This document shows positions 1-9,041 of a DNA stretch of 64,000 nt, piece by piece. The stretch spans positions 186,001-250,000 of the forward strand of contig JAHHQQ010000001.1 of assembly GCA_020026275.1 (NCBI GenBank), read 5' to 3'. Position numbers and translations under genes: made by a program. The stretch comes from Bacteroidales bacterium. GTDB lineage: Bacteria > Bacteroidota > Bacteroidia > Bacteroidales > UBA932. The notes beneath the pieces are model-generated. The model saw only the letters and a program-made list of their open reading frames with translations. It was not told where the DNA came from and did no database searches. The stretch's first letter is position 1; every line of letters starts with the position of its first letter.

Positions 1-589
1 TCCTGATACGGAATTCTTCGGCAAACACCTTGATCAGCTGACGGAAATCCACACGACCGTCAGCTATGTAATAGAAAATAGCCTTGGTTCCATCCCCCTG
101 GAACTCGACATCTCCTATCTTCATCTCCAACCCCAATTCAGTGGCAATTTGACGCGCACGAATCATGACACTCTGTTCTCTTGCGATGGCTTCCTGCCAT
201 TTTTCAATATCAAAAGTATTGGCTTTCCGGTAGATACGGCGCACTTCCATTGTTTCCGGATCAAAATTCTTGCATTTCATTTGGCGTCCTACGACAGGAC
301 CTTCCAAAGTGATGATTCCCAGATCATGACCGGTCTGAGATTCCACTACCACCAAATCACCAATCTTGAGACTTTGACCGGACTCATTCCGATAGAAGCC
401 CTTCCTCGTGTTCTTGAACCGGACCTCAAAGAAGTTGGCGAATTGTTCCTGACGGACTCCGTTGAGCCAGTTGTGAGACCTCAGTTTGCAGCAGCCAATG
501 CGATAACTACATTTCAAGTCATCATTCTGGTCTCTTGTGACCGTACAACCTCTGCTGCAATCGAAATATATATTTTCGTTTTCGTTCAT
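1..589 (-). CDS. PSP1-domain protein, RicT/YaaT family (3' end outside window)
   Basis: The frame opens at an ATG at 589 and runs off the window edge after about 196 codons, so the C-terminus is missing. The N-terminal part carries five cysteines (about residues 11, 15, 27, 33 and 34), followed by the conserved PSP1 core (around residues 75-165, with GDLVVVES and GRQMKCKNFD). In Bacillus subtilis the RicT (YaaT) relative works with RicA and RicF in a complex that binds Fe-S clusters and affects RNA processing; whether the Bacteroidetes protein does the same is unknown. It starts 6 bp after holB ends and is the last visible gene of a minus-strand run (barrel, LOG, polyprenyl synthase, holB). 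Family assignment is good; function is inferred only at family level. Confidence 0.8.
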   Translation of the reverse strand, partial: MNENENIYFDCSRGCTVTRDQNDDLKCSYRIGCCKLRSHNWLNGVRQEQFANFFEVRFKNTRKGFYRNESGQSLKIGDLVVVESQTGHDLGIITLEGPVVGRQMKCKNFDPETMEVRRIYRKANTFDIEKWQEAIAREQSVMIRARQIATELGLEMKIGDVEFQGDGTKAIFYYIADGRVDFRQLIKVFAEEFRIR

Positions 590-595
590 AATTAA

Positions 596-1729
596 TTATA
601 TAGCAGTGAACATCCGTGTGACCAAATTGCAGAAGACAATCTTTTGATTGACATTCCGCTCGACCAACAAGGATGCCCTATCCAAAAACATCATTGATTT
701 ACGAGAAAAACTCCTTTTGACCGATAAGGCCATCTTTTCATAGAAATCCTTCTCTTCCGGAGCGATGCCGGCCAATCCTTCCATATGCTGCTGCACGAGA
801 AAAATCTTACGGATACACTCTCCTGCAAAAGTACAAAAAGCTTTCTGTTTTTCTCTAGAATCCAACCCGGCCAAATCCTCACCCAGCTGCAAGGTTCCTT
901 CCAGATCACGACGAATCAGACAGTCCATCAGATCGGAAAAAAGATCAAAAGTGACGGAGGAAAGATATTGGTCTGACAACATATACAAAGCTTGTCCCAC
1001 ACTACCGCCAGCATACTGTGCAACCCGTTCCGCATCGTCCTGCCCAACGTGAAACTCATTTTCAAGAACACGAACGATTTCCTCAGCAGGAGCTGGTACC
1101 ACCCGGATCCGCAGGCAACGGGAAGCGACGGTCTTCATCACCTCTTCTGGAGCATGGGTCACAAGAAGAAAAATAGTCCTCGAGTCCGGTTCTTCAATCT
1201 CTTTCAAAAGAGAGTTGGCGGCCGCAGCGTTCATCTTTTCCGGCAACCAGATGACAATGGCCCGATAGCTGTCCGTAACAGTAGCAAGAGACACTTTCTG
1301 TAAAATATCCTTCGCTTCAGCGATACCGACAAGACCACTTTTCTTTTCAATTCCCAAAGCTTCCGTCAGTTCATTTTCCAAAAAATAGGGATTCTTCATC
1401 GCCAATTCACGCCACAGGTGGACAAAATCGTCCGAGACCAACTTACTGACTTCTCCCGATACCTTGCGGCCGGAAGTGACGGGAAAGGTATAATGGATAT
1501 CCGGATGCAGGAATCGGGCAATCTGCTGACATGAAGGACACTGTCCGCAAGATTCATTCCCCCGTTTCTGTCCGCAGTCAAGATATTCCAAAAAAGCTTG
1601 GATCAATGCCAGAGCACCACCTCCCTCGTCCTCATGAAACAGCATGGCGTGTGGCACACGCCCGCTGTCCACGATATGGACTAGAGCCTTCTTGACTTCC
1701 TCATTACCTGCGATTTCCGAAAATTTCAT
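596..1729 (-). CDS. holB: DNA polymerase III delta' subunit
   Basis: This is a clamp-loader subunit that helps load the sliding clamp during replication. The 377-residue protein has the N-terminal AAA+ fold of delta'. Four cysteines at about residues 52, 61, 64 and 67 (C..., CGQCPSC) form the zinc module typical of gamma/delta' subunits. The arginine-finger motif SRC is present in VASRCLRIRV. The Walker A region (HEDEGGGALAL) lacks GKT, as expected for the non-hydrolysing delta' subunit. It lies 3 bp after the polyprenyl synthase gene and 6 bp before the RicT-like gene, so it is co-transcribed with both. The Bacteroidetes delta' family is divergent, but the cysteine module and the degenerate P-loop together make the call secure. 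Confidence 0.9.
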   Translation of the reverse strand: MKFSEIAGNEEVKKALVHIVDSGRVPHAMLFHEDEGGGALALIQAFLEYLDCGQKRGNESCGQCPSCQQIARFLHPDIHYTFPVTSGRKVSGEVSKLVSDDFVHLWRELAMKNPYFLENELTEALGIEKKSGLVGIAEAKDILQKVSLATVTDSYRAIVIWLPEKMNAAAANSLLKEIEEPDSRTIFLLVTHAPEEVMKTVASRCLRIRVVPAPAEEIVRVLENEFHVGQDDAERVAQYAGGSVGQALYMLSDQYLSSVTFDLFSDLMDCLIRRDLEGTLQLGEDLAGLDSREKQKAFCTFAGECIRKIFLVQQHMEGLAGIAPEEKDFYEKMALSVKRSFSRKSMMFLDRASLLVERNVNQKIVFCNLVTRMFTAI

Positions 1730-1732
1730 TTC

Positions 1733-2713
1733 CTATTTTCTTCTGCCGACAACAAAATTGGTCAGGCTGGCAAGATAGTCCCGATCCTTTCCTGACGGCA
1801 TCTCCGACAAGGCATCGTTGGCCTGCGCCACCAATTCTTCCAATCGTTGTTCTGCATATTCTATTCCATTATATTTTTGTACGAAAGATACGATTTCCTG
1901 CTGATACTCAGGATGTTCTGAGATATCCACCAACTTCTTCCGGATTTCTTTCTCTTCCTCAGGACTGGCCTTGGCAAAAGCCCCCAATAATGGTAGAGTG
2001 ATCTTTTGCTCCTTGAGGTCCTGTCCCAACGGCTTGCCGATATCCGTCCCATTATAATCCAGAATGTCATCCTTGATCTGGAACGCCTGCCCCAATCTAG
2101 TAGCATATTCAATAGCGGCAGCTGTAAATTCTGGAGAAGCCCCGACAGAAATGGAAGCGGAGTGGGCTGTGGCTACGAAGAGAGAAGTTGTCTTGCTGTA
2201 GATAATTCTAAGATAATCCGCTTCCTGCGTATTGCATGTGTCCGCTTTCTGAAGCTGCAGCATCTCCCCTTCTGCCAGATCTCCCAAAGTCTTTGTAAAA
2301 ACCTGGAACAGTTCATCACTGGAACAACTGGTTTCCATGATCCGATCTACGGCCTTCACCAGCCAATAATCCCCCAAAAGGACAGAAGCACGTCCTCCCA
2401 TCAGAGACATGATGGTAGGCATCCCTCTCCGACGGCTGCTGTTGTCAGCGACATCATCATGCAGAAGTGTTGCATTGTGCAGCAGTTCAGATGTGGCCGC
2501 CAACTTGATGGAATCTTCCGTCACCTTGCCACCCAGATAAGTCTTGGCAACCAGCAGAGAAAGAACGGGTCGCACCATCTTCCCTGAACGGGACAACAAC
2601 ATCTTGTTGGTCTGTTCCAGCAAGGGAATATCTGAGGAGAGAGCTCTCAACATTTCCTGTCTGACACGTTCCAGCTCCGGCTGGAGATATAATTTTATCT
2701 CATTGAAATCCAT
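1733..2713 (-). CDS. long-chain polyprenyl diphosphate synthase
   Basis: This trans-isoprenyl diphosphate synthase condenses isopentenyl diphosphate onto an allylic primer. In this phylum the likely product is the side chain of menaquinone. Both aspartate-rich motifs are present: DDVAD at residues 86-90 (followed by RRR) and DDILD at residues 215-219. Length (326 aa) fits octaprenyl/heptaprenyl synthases. The residues just before the first motif are small or aliphatic (ATLLH), which fits a long product, but chain length cannot be fixed from sequence. The gene follows the LOG-family gene by 9 bp and precedes holB by 3 bp. menA and menG, which would use the product, lie elsewhere in the window (17.3-18.9 kb). 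Confidence 0.88.
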   Translation of the reverse strand: MDFNEIKLYLQPELERVRQEMLRALSSDIPLLEQTNKMLLSRSGKMVRPVLSLLVAKTYLGGKVTEDSIKLAATSELLHNATLLHDDVADNSSRRRGMPTIMSLMGGRASVLLGDYWLVKAVDRIMETSCSSDELFQVFTKTLGDLAEGEMLQLQKADTCNTQEADYLRIIYSKTTSLFVATAHSASISVGASPEFTAAAIEYATRLGQAFQIKDDILDYNGTDIGKPLGQDLKEQKITLPLLGAFAKASPEEEKEIRKKLVDISEHPEYQQEIVSFVQKYNGIEYAEQRLEELVAQANDALSEMPSGKDRDYLASLTNFVVGRRK

Positions 2714-2722
2714 AAATCTTCG

Positions 2723-3259
2723 TTAATCTATCTGTTCCATCAATTCCTCCACTGTCTGAGGAAAACGGATGAGATTTCTGTCTTCTGATGTCATCATGCC
2801 AGCGGCCACATAATGATCCAACAAGTCTTTCAAAGGCTGGTAGAATCCATTCAGGTCCAAGACCAGGATACGGGCTTCCAATTGATGGAGTTTGACCAGA
2901 ACATACGTCTCAATCAATTCATCCAAAGTCCCGATACCACCAGGCAAAGCAATTACATGAGTTACCCCCTCACGCATCTTCTCTTTTCTTTCCGCCATGG
3001 TATCCGTCCAACAAGTTTTGCTCAAAGCAGGATATTCCAAACCTTTCATGAAATGGGGGAGGACCCCTATATGATATCCTCCGCAAGCGGCAGCCACATC
3101 GCCAATGACCTTCATCGTCCCCTTGACAGTGCCTCCAGAAACGATCTCATATCCTCGCAAACAAGCCGCACGGACTATCATCTGTGCAGCTTGATTGAAT
3201 TTAGGATCAATTTCCTTACTGGCTGAGCAAAAAAACAGCAATCGATTCTTTCCGCCCAT
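2723..3259 (-). CDS. LOG-family Rossmann-fold protein (TIGR00730-like)
   Basis: This 178-residue protein carries the LOG signature PGGIGTLDE near residue 108, which binds nucleotide phosphate and supplies the catalytic glutamate. Characterised family members are cytokinin riboside 5'-monophosphate phosphoribohydrolases, releasing a base from AMP-type nucleotides. In bacteria without cytokinins the natural substrate is usually unknown. The first glycine motif reads SGGTVKGTM instead of the common GGGxxGLM, so it is a slightly divergent member. It starts 8 bp after the barrel gene ends and is followed 9 bp later by the polyprenyl synthase, inside the same minus-strand run. Family call is firm; substrate is not. 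Confidence 0.82.
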   Translation of the reverse strand: MGGKNRLLFFCSASKEIDPKFNQAAQMIVRAACLRGYEIVSGGTVKGTMKVIGDVAAACGGYHIGVLPHFMKGLEYPALSKTCWTDTMAERKEKMREGVTHVIALPGGIGTLDELIETYVLVKLHQLEARILVLDLNGFYQPLKDLLDHYVAAGMMTSEDRNLIRFPQTVEELMEQID

Positions 3260-3267
3260 AAGCCCTG

Positions 3268-3963
3268 CTAGAATAGGATTCCCAACGTAATTGACAGACC
3301 GTTGAAGCTCTTTCCCTCGGTAAATGCCTTTTTGGCTTCATCCGGGAACTTGTTAACCATATCCTTGAAAGAATCATCCTCTCCATACATCTGCCCGAAG
3401 TTCCAGAAATACTTGGCTGAAAGCTGGAACATCATGAACTCAATACCGGCACCAACAGCAAGTCCATATTCTGTCTTCTTGAGATGCTTGTCCAATACAT
3501 TTTGGAAATTTTCCCCTCCCTGAATGTCAGCAATAGAACTCTTGAAGTTAGAATTCTGATAAACTCTGAATCCGATGAAAGGCTCTGCAAAGACATAAGG
3601 TCGGAAGGCTATCAAGTCCGGCCCCCACTGAACCTGTACTGGAATCTCAACATATCCTACTTTTGTATCAATCGTAGCCAATGCCTCTTTGGCATCAGCA
3701 CCTTTCAATGCATCAAGAGAAGCACCCTTGACTTGATACAGGACAGATGGCTGGATGGCAAATCCCAAAAAAAGCGGAACTTTGCAGGTGATACCTGCAT
3801 GATATAGAGATACTGACTTTGTATCAAAATTCTTGATGTTGGTGGAGGAAGACGTAAATCCGCCAGCAACACCAAATCTTACTCTGGAGAACTGGGCATC
3901 GGCACTGAAGCTGGTTGCCAGCATTGCAAACGCAATCGTAATTATTGCTAAAATCTTTTTCAT
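3268..3963 (-). CDS. outer-membrane beta-barrel protein (porin/PorT-like family)
   Basis: The protein begins with a clear Sec signal peptide (MKKILAIITIAFAMLATSFSA, cut near ADA-QF), followed by alternating polar/aromatic strands typical of the small 8-strand barrels of Bacteroidetes, ending in a hydrophobic/aromatic C-terminus (LSITLGILF). I chose the ATG at 3963 because it puts MKK directly before the hydrophobic core; an ATG nine codons upstream would give an unusual charged extension. Total length is 231 aa. It is the first gene of the run leading to holB. The ligand or role cannot be told from sequence. It lies just downstream of the trxA terminator hairpin, but no clear TAnnTTTG box was found for it. 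Confidence 0.75.
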   Translation of the reverse strand: MKKILAIITIAFAMLATSFSADAQFSRVRFGVAGGFTSSSTNIKNFDTKSVSLYHAGITCKVPLFLGFAIQPSVLYQVKGASLDALKGADAKEALATIDTKVGYVEIPVQVQWGPDLIAFRPYVFAEPFIGFRVYQNSNFKSSIADIQGGENFQNVLDKHLKKTEYGLAVGAGIEFMMFQLSAKYFWNFGQMYGEDDSFKDMVNKFPDEAKKAFTEGKSFNGLSITLGILF

Positions 3964-3992
3964 AGTTAACCAGTTTTTATCAAAATTCAAAA

Positions 3993-4029
3993 CGACACAA
4001 CAGTCCCATGAAAAAGAACCATTGTGTCG
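3993..4029 (-). terminator. rho-independent terminator after trxA
   Basis: Arms CGACACAA (3993-4000) and TTGTGTCG (4022-4029) enclose a 21-base loop. On the minus strand the hairpin is followed by a short TTTT run, 15 bases beyond the trxA stop. The large loop makes it weaker than a textbook terminator. Confidence 0.6.
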
Positions 4030-4043
4030 CTCTTGATTAATAT

Positions 4044-4358
4044 TTAGACCAATTTTTCCAATTTTGACTGGATGTCAGACTTAGGCACAACGCCTACAGA
4101 CCTGTCCACCATTTCGCCATTCTTGAAATACATCAAAGTAGGAATGCTTCTGATACCATACTGCATTGCTATATCATTGCAATCATCTACATTGCATTTC
4201 ACGACAGTCGCTTTACCGTCATATTCCTTTGCAATCTCTTCCACTACTGGAGACAATGCCAGACATGGTCCGCACCATGTCGCCCAAAAATCCACCAAGA
4301 CAGGCTGTTCGCTTTTCAAGAGACCTGCAAAATTCTCGTTTGTCGCTATAATTTCCAT
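4044..4358 (-). CDS. trxA: thioredoxin
   Basis: This cytoplasmic dithiol-disulfide oxidoreductase has 104 aa, the normal thioredoxin length. The redox motif WCGPC lies at residues 28-32 in the context FWATWCGPC, and the cis-proline loop is present in SIPTLMYFKNG. There is no signal peptide, so it is the cytosolic form rather than a TlpA-type protein (one of those is at 60.1-61.1 kb). It has its own promoter (4421-4451) and is transcribed separately from the upstream efflux operon. The 5' leader of about 55 bases contains a 9-bp hairpin. A terminator hairpin follows the gene. Confidence 0.96.
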   Translation of the reverse strand: MEIIATNENFAGLLKSEQPVLVDFWATWCGPCLALSPVVEEIAKEYDGKATVVKCNVDDCNDIAMQYGIRSIPTLMYFKNGEMVDRSVGVVPKSDIQSKLEKLV

Positions 4359-4388
4359 AATTCTTTCATTTTTACTGTTTGAACAAGT

Positions 4389-4411
4389 TCCAATTCCCTG
4401 ATGGAATTGGA
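4389..4411 (-). other. hairpin in the trxA 5' leader
   Basis: Nine-base perfect arms (TCCAATTCC and GGAATTGGA) enclose a 5-base loop. The hairpin lies between the predicted transcription start (about 4414) and the trxA ATG, so it would form at the very 5' end of the mRNA. No T-run follows it, so it is not a terminator of the upstream gene. A role in mRNA stability is possible but unproven. Confidence 0.5.
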
Positions 4412-4420
4412 CACCTTCTA

Positions 4421-4451
4421 CAAAAATAAATAAAATTCAGAAAAAAGCAAA
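4421..4451 (-). promoter_or_regulatory. Bacteroidetes-type promoter of trxA
   Basis: On the minus strand, TTTG (4451-4448) is followed after 19 bases by TATTTTTG (4428-4421), matching TTTG-N19-TAnnTTTG. The predicted start is about 4414, giving a leader of about 55 bases before the trxA ATG at 4358. Confidence 0.75.
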
Positions 4452-4463
4452 AAGCGGAGAAAT

Positions 4464-4757
4464 CTATATACTCGACTCTATATTCCAGACAAAGGCTCGC
4501 AATCCCAAGGCTTCGCTACTCTCATTTTTTGCCTTCAGATCGGCCAGAATCCCTTCCACTTTCTCATCAGGCACAACAGCCATGATTCCGATGTTCATGG
4601 TCGGCCAGGCATGATTTCCCAAATGAGGTTCACCATCCACACTGCCCTTACCATGGATATCCACCCAACGAGTATATCCTCTTTGCCCATGGGCCTCGAG
4701 GAGATCACTGATCTCCTCATTATAAGCCTGGTTAAATGCTATGAATATTGATTTCAT
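4464..4757 (-). CDS. PG0541-family, PII-like partner of an RND pump
   Basis: This 97-residue soluble protein has no signal peptide and no membrane segment. It resembles the small family typified by Porphyromonas gingivalis PG0541, found almost always next to RND pump genes in Bacteroidetes. The layout (MKSIFIAFNQA strand, a helix, a loop around residues 28-50, then MNIGIMAVVPDEKVEGIL and a closing strand) fits the ferredoxin-like PII/P-II-like fold. It sits 26 bp after the pump gene as the last gene of the efflux operon. A regulatory or ligand-sensing role for the transporter is plausible from context and fold, but is inference; no ligand is evident. Confidence 0.78.
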   Translation of the reverse strand: MKSIFIAFNQAYNEEISDLLEAHGQRGYTRWVDIHGKGSVDGEPHLGNHAWPTMNIGIMAVVPDEKVEGILADLKAKNESSEALGLRAFVWNIESSI

Positions 4758-4783
4758 CTTATTTTATACTTTATTATGTTGAT

Positions 4784-7700
4784 TTATGCTTTCTCCAACT
4801 TCTTCTTGGCGGCACGACGTTCCTGACGAAGTGCGAATGCACAATAGATAGTCGGGATCAATACCAAAGTGACCACTGTGGAAATGGACAGACCCCATGA
4901 AACGGTCATACCCAGAGATTGCCACATTTCAGCACCTTCGCCAGTTCCCACTGCCATAGGGATCATACCCAGAACAGTCGTCAAGGTTGTCATCAAAATA
5001 GGGCGGAGACGGCTTCTTGCCGCTGTCACAGAAGCTTCGACAACACCCATACCTCTCTCTTGCATAAGGATGGTGTAGTCAATCAGAACAATACCGTTCT
5101 TCACCACAATACCCAGCAAGATAATGATACCGATCATACCCATGACACCGAGTGGAGTATGTGTCGCCCACAATCCCAAAATCACACCGACAATGGCGAA
5201 TGGGATGGAGAACATGATAACGAACGGACTCATGAACGACTCGAACTGGGAGGCCATCACCATATAGACGAGGATGATGATCAGAACCATCAATACCATC
5301 AAATCCTTGAACATCTTCTGCTGGTCTTCAAAGGTACCGGCAATCTCAATGGAAATATCTGAAGGGATTTCTGTATTGCTGATGATCTCGTTGGATGTGG
5401 CAATTGCATCACTCAAGGCATGTCCATCTGCGACAACACCACTTACGGTAATGTAACGTTCACGGTTCTTTCTGTCAATGGTTGGCGGGATACGGGATTC
5501 TACCACTCTTCCCAACTCCTTCATCTTGACAGGTTTGCCTGCCACATTATATACAACAATGTTCTCAATGTCCTCAATGCTGGTCCTGAACTCTGGAGCG
5601 TATCTTACACGAATCTTGTACTCATCACCATCTTCACGATACTGAGAGTTGACTGCGCCACCGATTGCAGTGCTGAATGCTACTGCCGCAGTCGTGGAAT
5701 TAAGTCCATTCAAAGCCAGTTTGGTACGGTCAAAGTCAATCTGGAATTCAGGAGCATATTCATTACGGCTCAAAGTGACCTGCGTGAAGTCCTCTGATTT
5801 CAACATCTGCTCCCTCATGTACTTGGCAATAGCATCTGTGATTTCAAAATCATAACCATAGATTTCCAAATCCACGACAGAAGCACCGCCGACACCGCCC
5901 TGTCCTTCAGTCACCTTGTATTTGGTCACCTCAGGAAAACTTTCAATGTCTTTACGGATGACATCTGCAATCTCACCAATTCCTCTCTTACGGTCTTCAG
6001 AACTTCCCAAGTCAATGTTCATATTGACAATATAGTCACCATTGTCATTGATGTTGGCGAAAGTGTTGTCCGCACTTGGATTACCGAAACTGTAGTTCAG
6101 GATCTTCACTTCCGGAACATCGTCGACAATCCTGTCATAGAGGTCTTTTGCAAAATGACTGGTCACCTCCTGAGAAGTGCTGACCGGAAGTTCAATGCTA
6201 ACCTTCAGACGGCCCTGGTCAGAGTGAGGGAAAAATTCGGTCTTGATGCCGGGTCCCAAGAAAATGACAGTAGCGAAGAAAATGACCAGAGAAGAAATCA
6301 CCACAATGCTTCGATGGGTAGTAGCCCAATTGATGACCTTTGCATAGCCCTCTGAAATCCAGTTCAATCCAGCATCAATCATACCGAACAGGAAAGAACC
6401 TATCTTGCCACGTTTCTTCGGCTTGTTGGTCAACATGTGGGCACAAAGCATTGGCACCAGGGTCAACGCCGCAAAAGTGGACACAATCATGATCAGGGAA
6501 ACAATCCAGCCCAACTGCTTGAACATCAGTCCGGCCATACCTTTCACCATGGTCAAAGGCAGGAACACGCACAACATGGTCAAGGTGGAAGCGATGACGG
6601 AGATACCCACCTCGGAAGTGGCATGGACTGCCGCCTCTTTCGGTTTCTCGCCCTTCTCAATATGCGTATTGACATTTTCCAAAACCACAATCGCATCATC
6701 GACCACCATACCGATGGCAATGGAAAGTGCGGACATGGAAATGATGTTCAGTGTATTGCCGGTCGCGAACAGATAGACCAGAGAGGCCAGCAACGCGATA
6801 GGGATGGACAGCACGATGATGAAGGTCGCCCGCCATCTGCCCAGGAAAACATAAACCACCAGCATGACGACCGCCAAGGTAATCAAAATGGTCTCCAACA
6901 GGGAGTTGATACTGTTGATGATGTTGGTGGAACCATCGATAACAGGAGTCAGGACAACATCTGAAGGAAGGTTCTTCTCGATAGACTTCAATTTCTTCTT
7001 GACATCCCTGATCAGGTTCACGGTATTGGCACCGCTCTGCTTCTGGATAGAAATGGTGGCGGCACGCTTGCCCATCGTATAACCCTGCTGCTGTTTCTCA
7101 CCGTCGCCATCAATCAGTTCTGCCACGTCTTTCAGATAGACGACCTGGCCGTTCTGAGTGCTGACCACGATATCCAACAATTCGTTCGGATCCTCAATTT
7201 CATTCTCGATACGAAGTGAATAAGTGTTGGAACCGATATCAATATTTCCTGCAGGAATATTTCTGTTTTCAGCAGCGATGATTTGAGAAATATTGCTGAC
7301 TGTCAAACCATAAGCCTGCAGTTTGACAGGATCGCAAAAAATTTGGATTTCCCTTTCTGGAGCCGCCATGATGGACACCGTACCGACTCCCTTGACTCGG
7401 GCAAGAGGCGAAACGACACGCTCATCCAGAATCTTCTCAAGACTTGGCATGCTTTCCTCTGCTGTAGCGGAAAGGATATATACTGGAATATCATCTGCAC
7501 TGAACTTGAATATGACTGGAACAGAAGCGCCATCTGGCAACTGAGAGTTGATGACACTCAGTTTGTCTCGTATATCATTTGTCGCTTCATCAATATCCGT
7601 CCCATATTCAAATTCCAACCCGATCAAGCTGGCAGCTTCCTTAGATTGGGTAATCTGGTTCTTCAGGTTCGGGACACCATTCAAGGCGTTCTCGAGCAAT

Positions 7701-7894
7701 TTGGTCAAATTGGTCTCCACATCGGAAGAACTGGCTCCCGGATAGGTAGAGACAACCATGACGCCATTGGCATCAAAGTCCGGATAAAGCGATATGGAAG
7801 TATTCATCAAAGAGAATATGCCAAAAATCGCAAAGGCCACGAAAAGCAAAGTCGTAGTCACCGGACGATTTACCGCTGTTCTATATATACTCAT
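4784..7894 (-). CDS. RND-family inner-membrane efflux pump (AcrB-like)
   Basis: This is a proton-driven drug/metabolite exporter of the HAE1-like group, 1036 aa, full length for the family. The N-terminus has the conserved NRPV followed by TM1. The proton-relay aspartate pair lies at residues 399-400 in TM4 (GMVVDDAIVV), and the relay lysine is at residue 932 (GIVVKNGIVL). Two large periplasmic loops (about residues 40-330 and 560-850) and twelve predicted membrane segments complete the fold. Upstream in the operon are the TolC-like channel and a lipoprotein adaptor; downstream is the PG0541-like protein. The substrate cannot be read from sequence. A 91-bp gap separates it from the adaptor gene, without a convincing promoter. 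Confidence 0.93.
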   Translation of the reverse strand: MSIYRTAVNRPVTTTLLFVAFAIFGIFSLMNTSISLYPDFDANGVMVVSTYPGASSSDVETNLTKLLENALNGVPNLKNQITQSKEAASLIGLEFEYGTDIDEATNDIRDKLSVINSQLPDGASVPVIFKFSADDIPVYILSATAEESMPSLEKILDERVVSPLARVKGVGTVSIMAAPEREIQIFCDPVKLQAYGLTVSNISQIIAAENRNIPAGNIDIGSNTYSLRIENEIEDPNELLDIVVSTQNGQVVYLKDVAELIDGDGEKQQQGYTMGKRAATISIQKQSGANTVNLIRDVKKKLKSIEKNLPSDVVLTPVIDGSTNIINSINSLLETILITLAVVMLVVYVFLGRWRATFIIVLSIPIALLASLVYLFATGNTLNIISMSALSIAIGMVVDDAIVVLENVNTHIEKGEKPKEAAVHATSEVGISVIASTLTMLCVFLPLTMVKGMAGLMFKQLGWIVSLIMIVSTFAALTLVPMLCAHMLTNKPKKRGKIGSFLFGMIDAGLNWISEGYAKVINWATTHRSIVVISSLVIFFATVIFLGPGIKTEFFPHSDQGRLKVSIELPVSTSQEVTSHFAKDLYDRIVDDVPEVKILNYSFGNPSADNTFANINDNGDYIVNMNIDLGSSEDRKRGIGEIADVIRKDIESFPEVTKYKVTEGQGGVGGASVVDLEIYGYDFEITDAIAKYMREQMLKSEDFTQVTLSRNEYAPEFQIDFDRTKLALNGLNSTTAAVAFSTAIGGAVNSQYREDGDEYKIRVRYAPEFRTSIEDIENIVVYNVAGKPVKMKELGRVVESRIPPTIDRKNRERYITVSGVVADGHALSDAIATSNEIISNTEIPSDISIEIAGTFEDQQKMFKDLMVLMVLIIILVYMVMASQFESFMSPFVIMFSIPFAIVGVILGLWATHTPLGVMGMIGIIILLGIVVKNGIVLIDYTILMQERGMGVVEASVTAARSRLRPILMTTLTTVLGMIPMAVGTGEGAEMWQSLGMTVSWGLSISTVVTLVLIPTIYCAFALRQERRAAKKKLEKA

Positions 7895-7985
7895 ACTTAC
7901 TTGTTCTTTTTACTTACAGGTACCAACTGGTCCCCAATTCCTTAAGCATTCCACAAAGAAATATCCTTGAAAGAAATGCATCGGC

Positions 7986-9011
7986 TTATTTTACGACTTG
8001 GACTTTTTCGCCACCTTTCAAACGGGACTGGCCACGGACTACAACAATATCACCCTTCTCTACACCAGACAAGATTTCATATTTGTTGTCAATGTAATGC
8101 CCTATCTTGACGACCTCGATGCTGACGGTCTGATCTGGATTCAATTTATAGACAACACGCTGAGCAGAACCTGGTTGCTTGACGACAGCCTTGTCCGGAA
8201 CGACAACACTACGATTGACTTGAAAAGTGACATCTACCTTGGCATACATGCCCGGTTTGAGCTGCATGTCGTGATTAGGAACCAAAACTTCGACTGGAAC
8301 AGTACGAGTGGCGACATCAACGGTCGGATAGATCTTGTTGACCTTACCCTTGAACTCTTTTCCTGGAAGCGCTTCCACCTTGATGCTGACTTCATCTCCT
8401 TTTTTTATGAAAGAATAGTCAGACTCTGAAACGCCTACAATCAATTTGACAGGAGTCACCTGCTGGACAACCAGAACGGGCTGTCCCATGGCATAGACAT
8501 CTCCGACTTCACAGTTTTTGGCTGTAACGACGCCATTGATTGGAGAAACGACAATCGTGTTGGCGCGAAGATCTTCCAGACTCTTGCGGCTCAAGTCATA
8601 AGCCAATACAGCCGCATCATAATCAGACTGAGAGACACCACCTTCTTCATAAAGTCCTTTCAGCCTCTCGAGTTCGATACCGTCATTCTTAAATTTCAAT
8701 TCGGCCTGCTCCAATTTGAGCGTACCGGCTTCCACCAGTACCTGACCAGCACGCACTTTGTCTCCTATTTCAAAATTGATTTTCTCAATACGGACTCCCT
8801 GCATTGGGGAAATATTGTTCAATGCATAAGGAAGAACCGTAGAAGTGTAGCTCTCTACCGTCGGAACATCCATTGTTATAGCACTATCTACAGCTACTTT
8901 GTTCATCTCTTGTTTTACGACGGACGGCGCCTCAGTCTTTTTATTGTTTCCGCATGCTGCGGCCATTACCATCAACGCCGCAAGCACTGCCATTCTTACA
9001 ACTTTCTTCAT
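7986..9011 (-). CDS. RND efflux periplasmic adaptor lipoprotein (HlyD/MFP family)
   Basis: This membrane-fusion protein links the pump to the outer-membrane channel. The N-terminus is a lipoprotein signal (MKKVVRMAVLAALMVMAAAC), with the acylated cysteine at residue 20. A lipoyl/barrel-sandwich half (IEKINFEIGDKVRAGQVLV) is followed by a short helical hairpin, the second lipoyl half (SPINGVVTAKNCEVGDVY), a beta-barrel domain and a membrane-proximal domain ending in VEKGDIVVVRGQSRL. Length is 341 aa, typical of the short-hairpin adaptors. It starts 30 bp after the TolC-like gene and is followed by the pump gene, the usual order in Bacteroidetes efflux operons. Confidence 0.93.
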   Translation of the reverse strand: MKKVVRMAVLAALMVMAAACGNNKKTEAPSVVKQEMNKVAVDSAITMDVPTVESYTSTVLPYALNNISPMQGVRIEKINFEIGDKVRAGQVLVEAGTLKLEQAELKFKNDGIELERLKGLYEEGGVSQSDYDAAVLAYDLSRKSLEDLRANTIVVSPINGVVTAKNCEVGDVYAMGQPVLVVQQVTPVKLIVGVSESDYSFIKKGDEVSIKVEALPGKEFKGKVNKIYPTVDVATRTVPVEVLVPNHDMQLKPGMYAKVDVTFQVNRSVVVPDKAVVKQPGSAQRVVYKLNPDQTVSIEVVKIGHYIDNKYEILSGVEKGDIVVVRGQSRLKGGEKVQVVK

Positions 9012-9041
9012 ATCTTATATTTCTATATTCGTGTTTTTTAC

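Noticed and set aside
149..595. A plus-strand frame of 148 codons at the left edge
   Set aside because: It is opposite to the RicT/PSP1 gene, which has clear conserved sequence on the minus strand.
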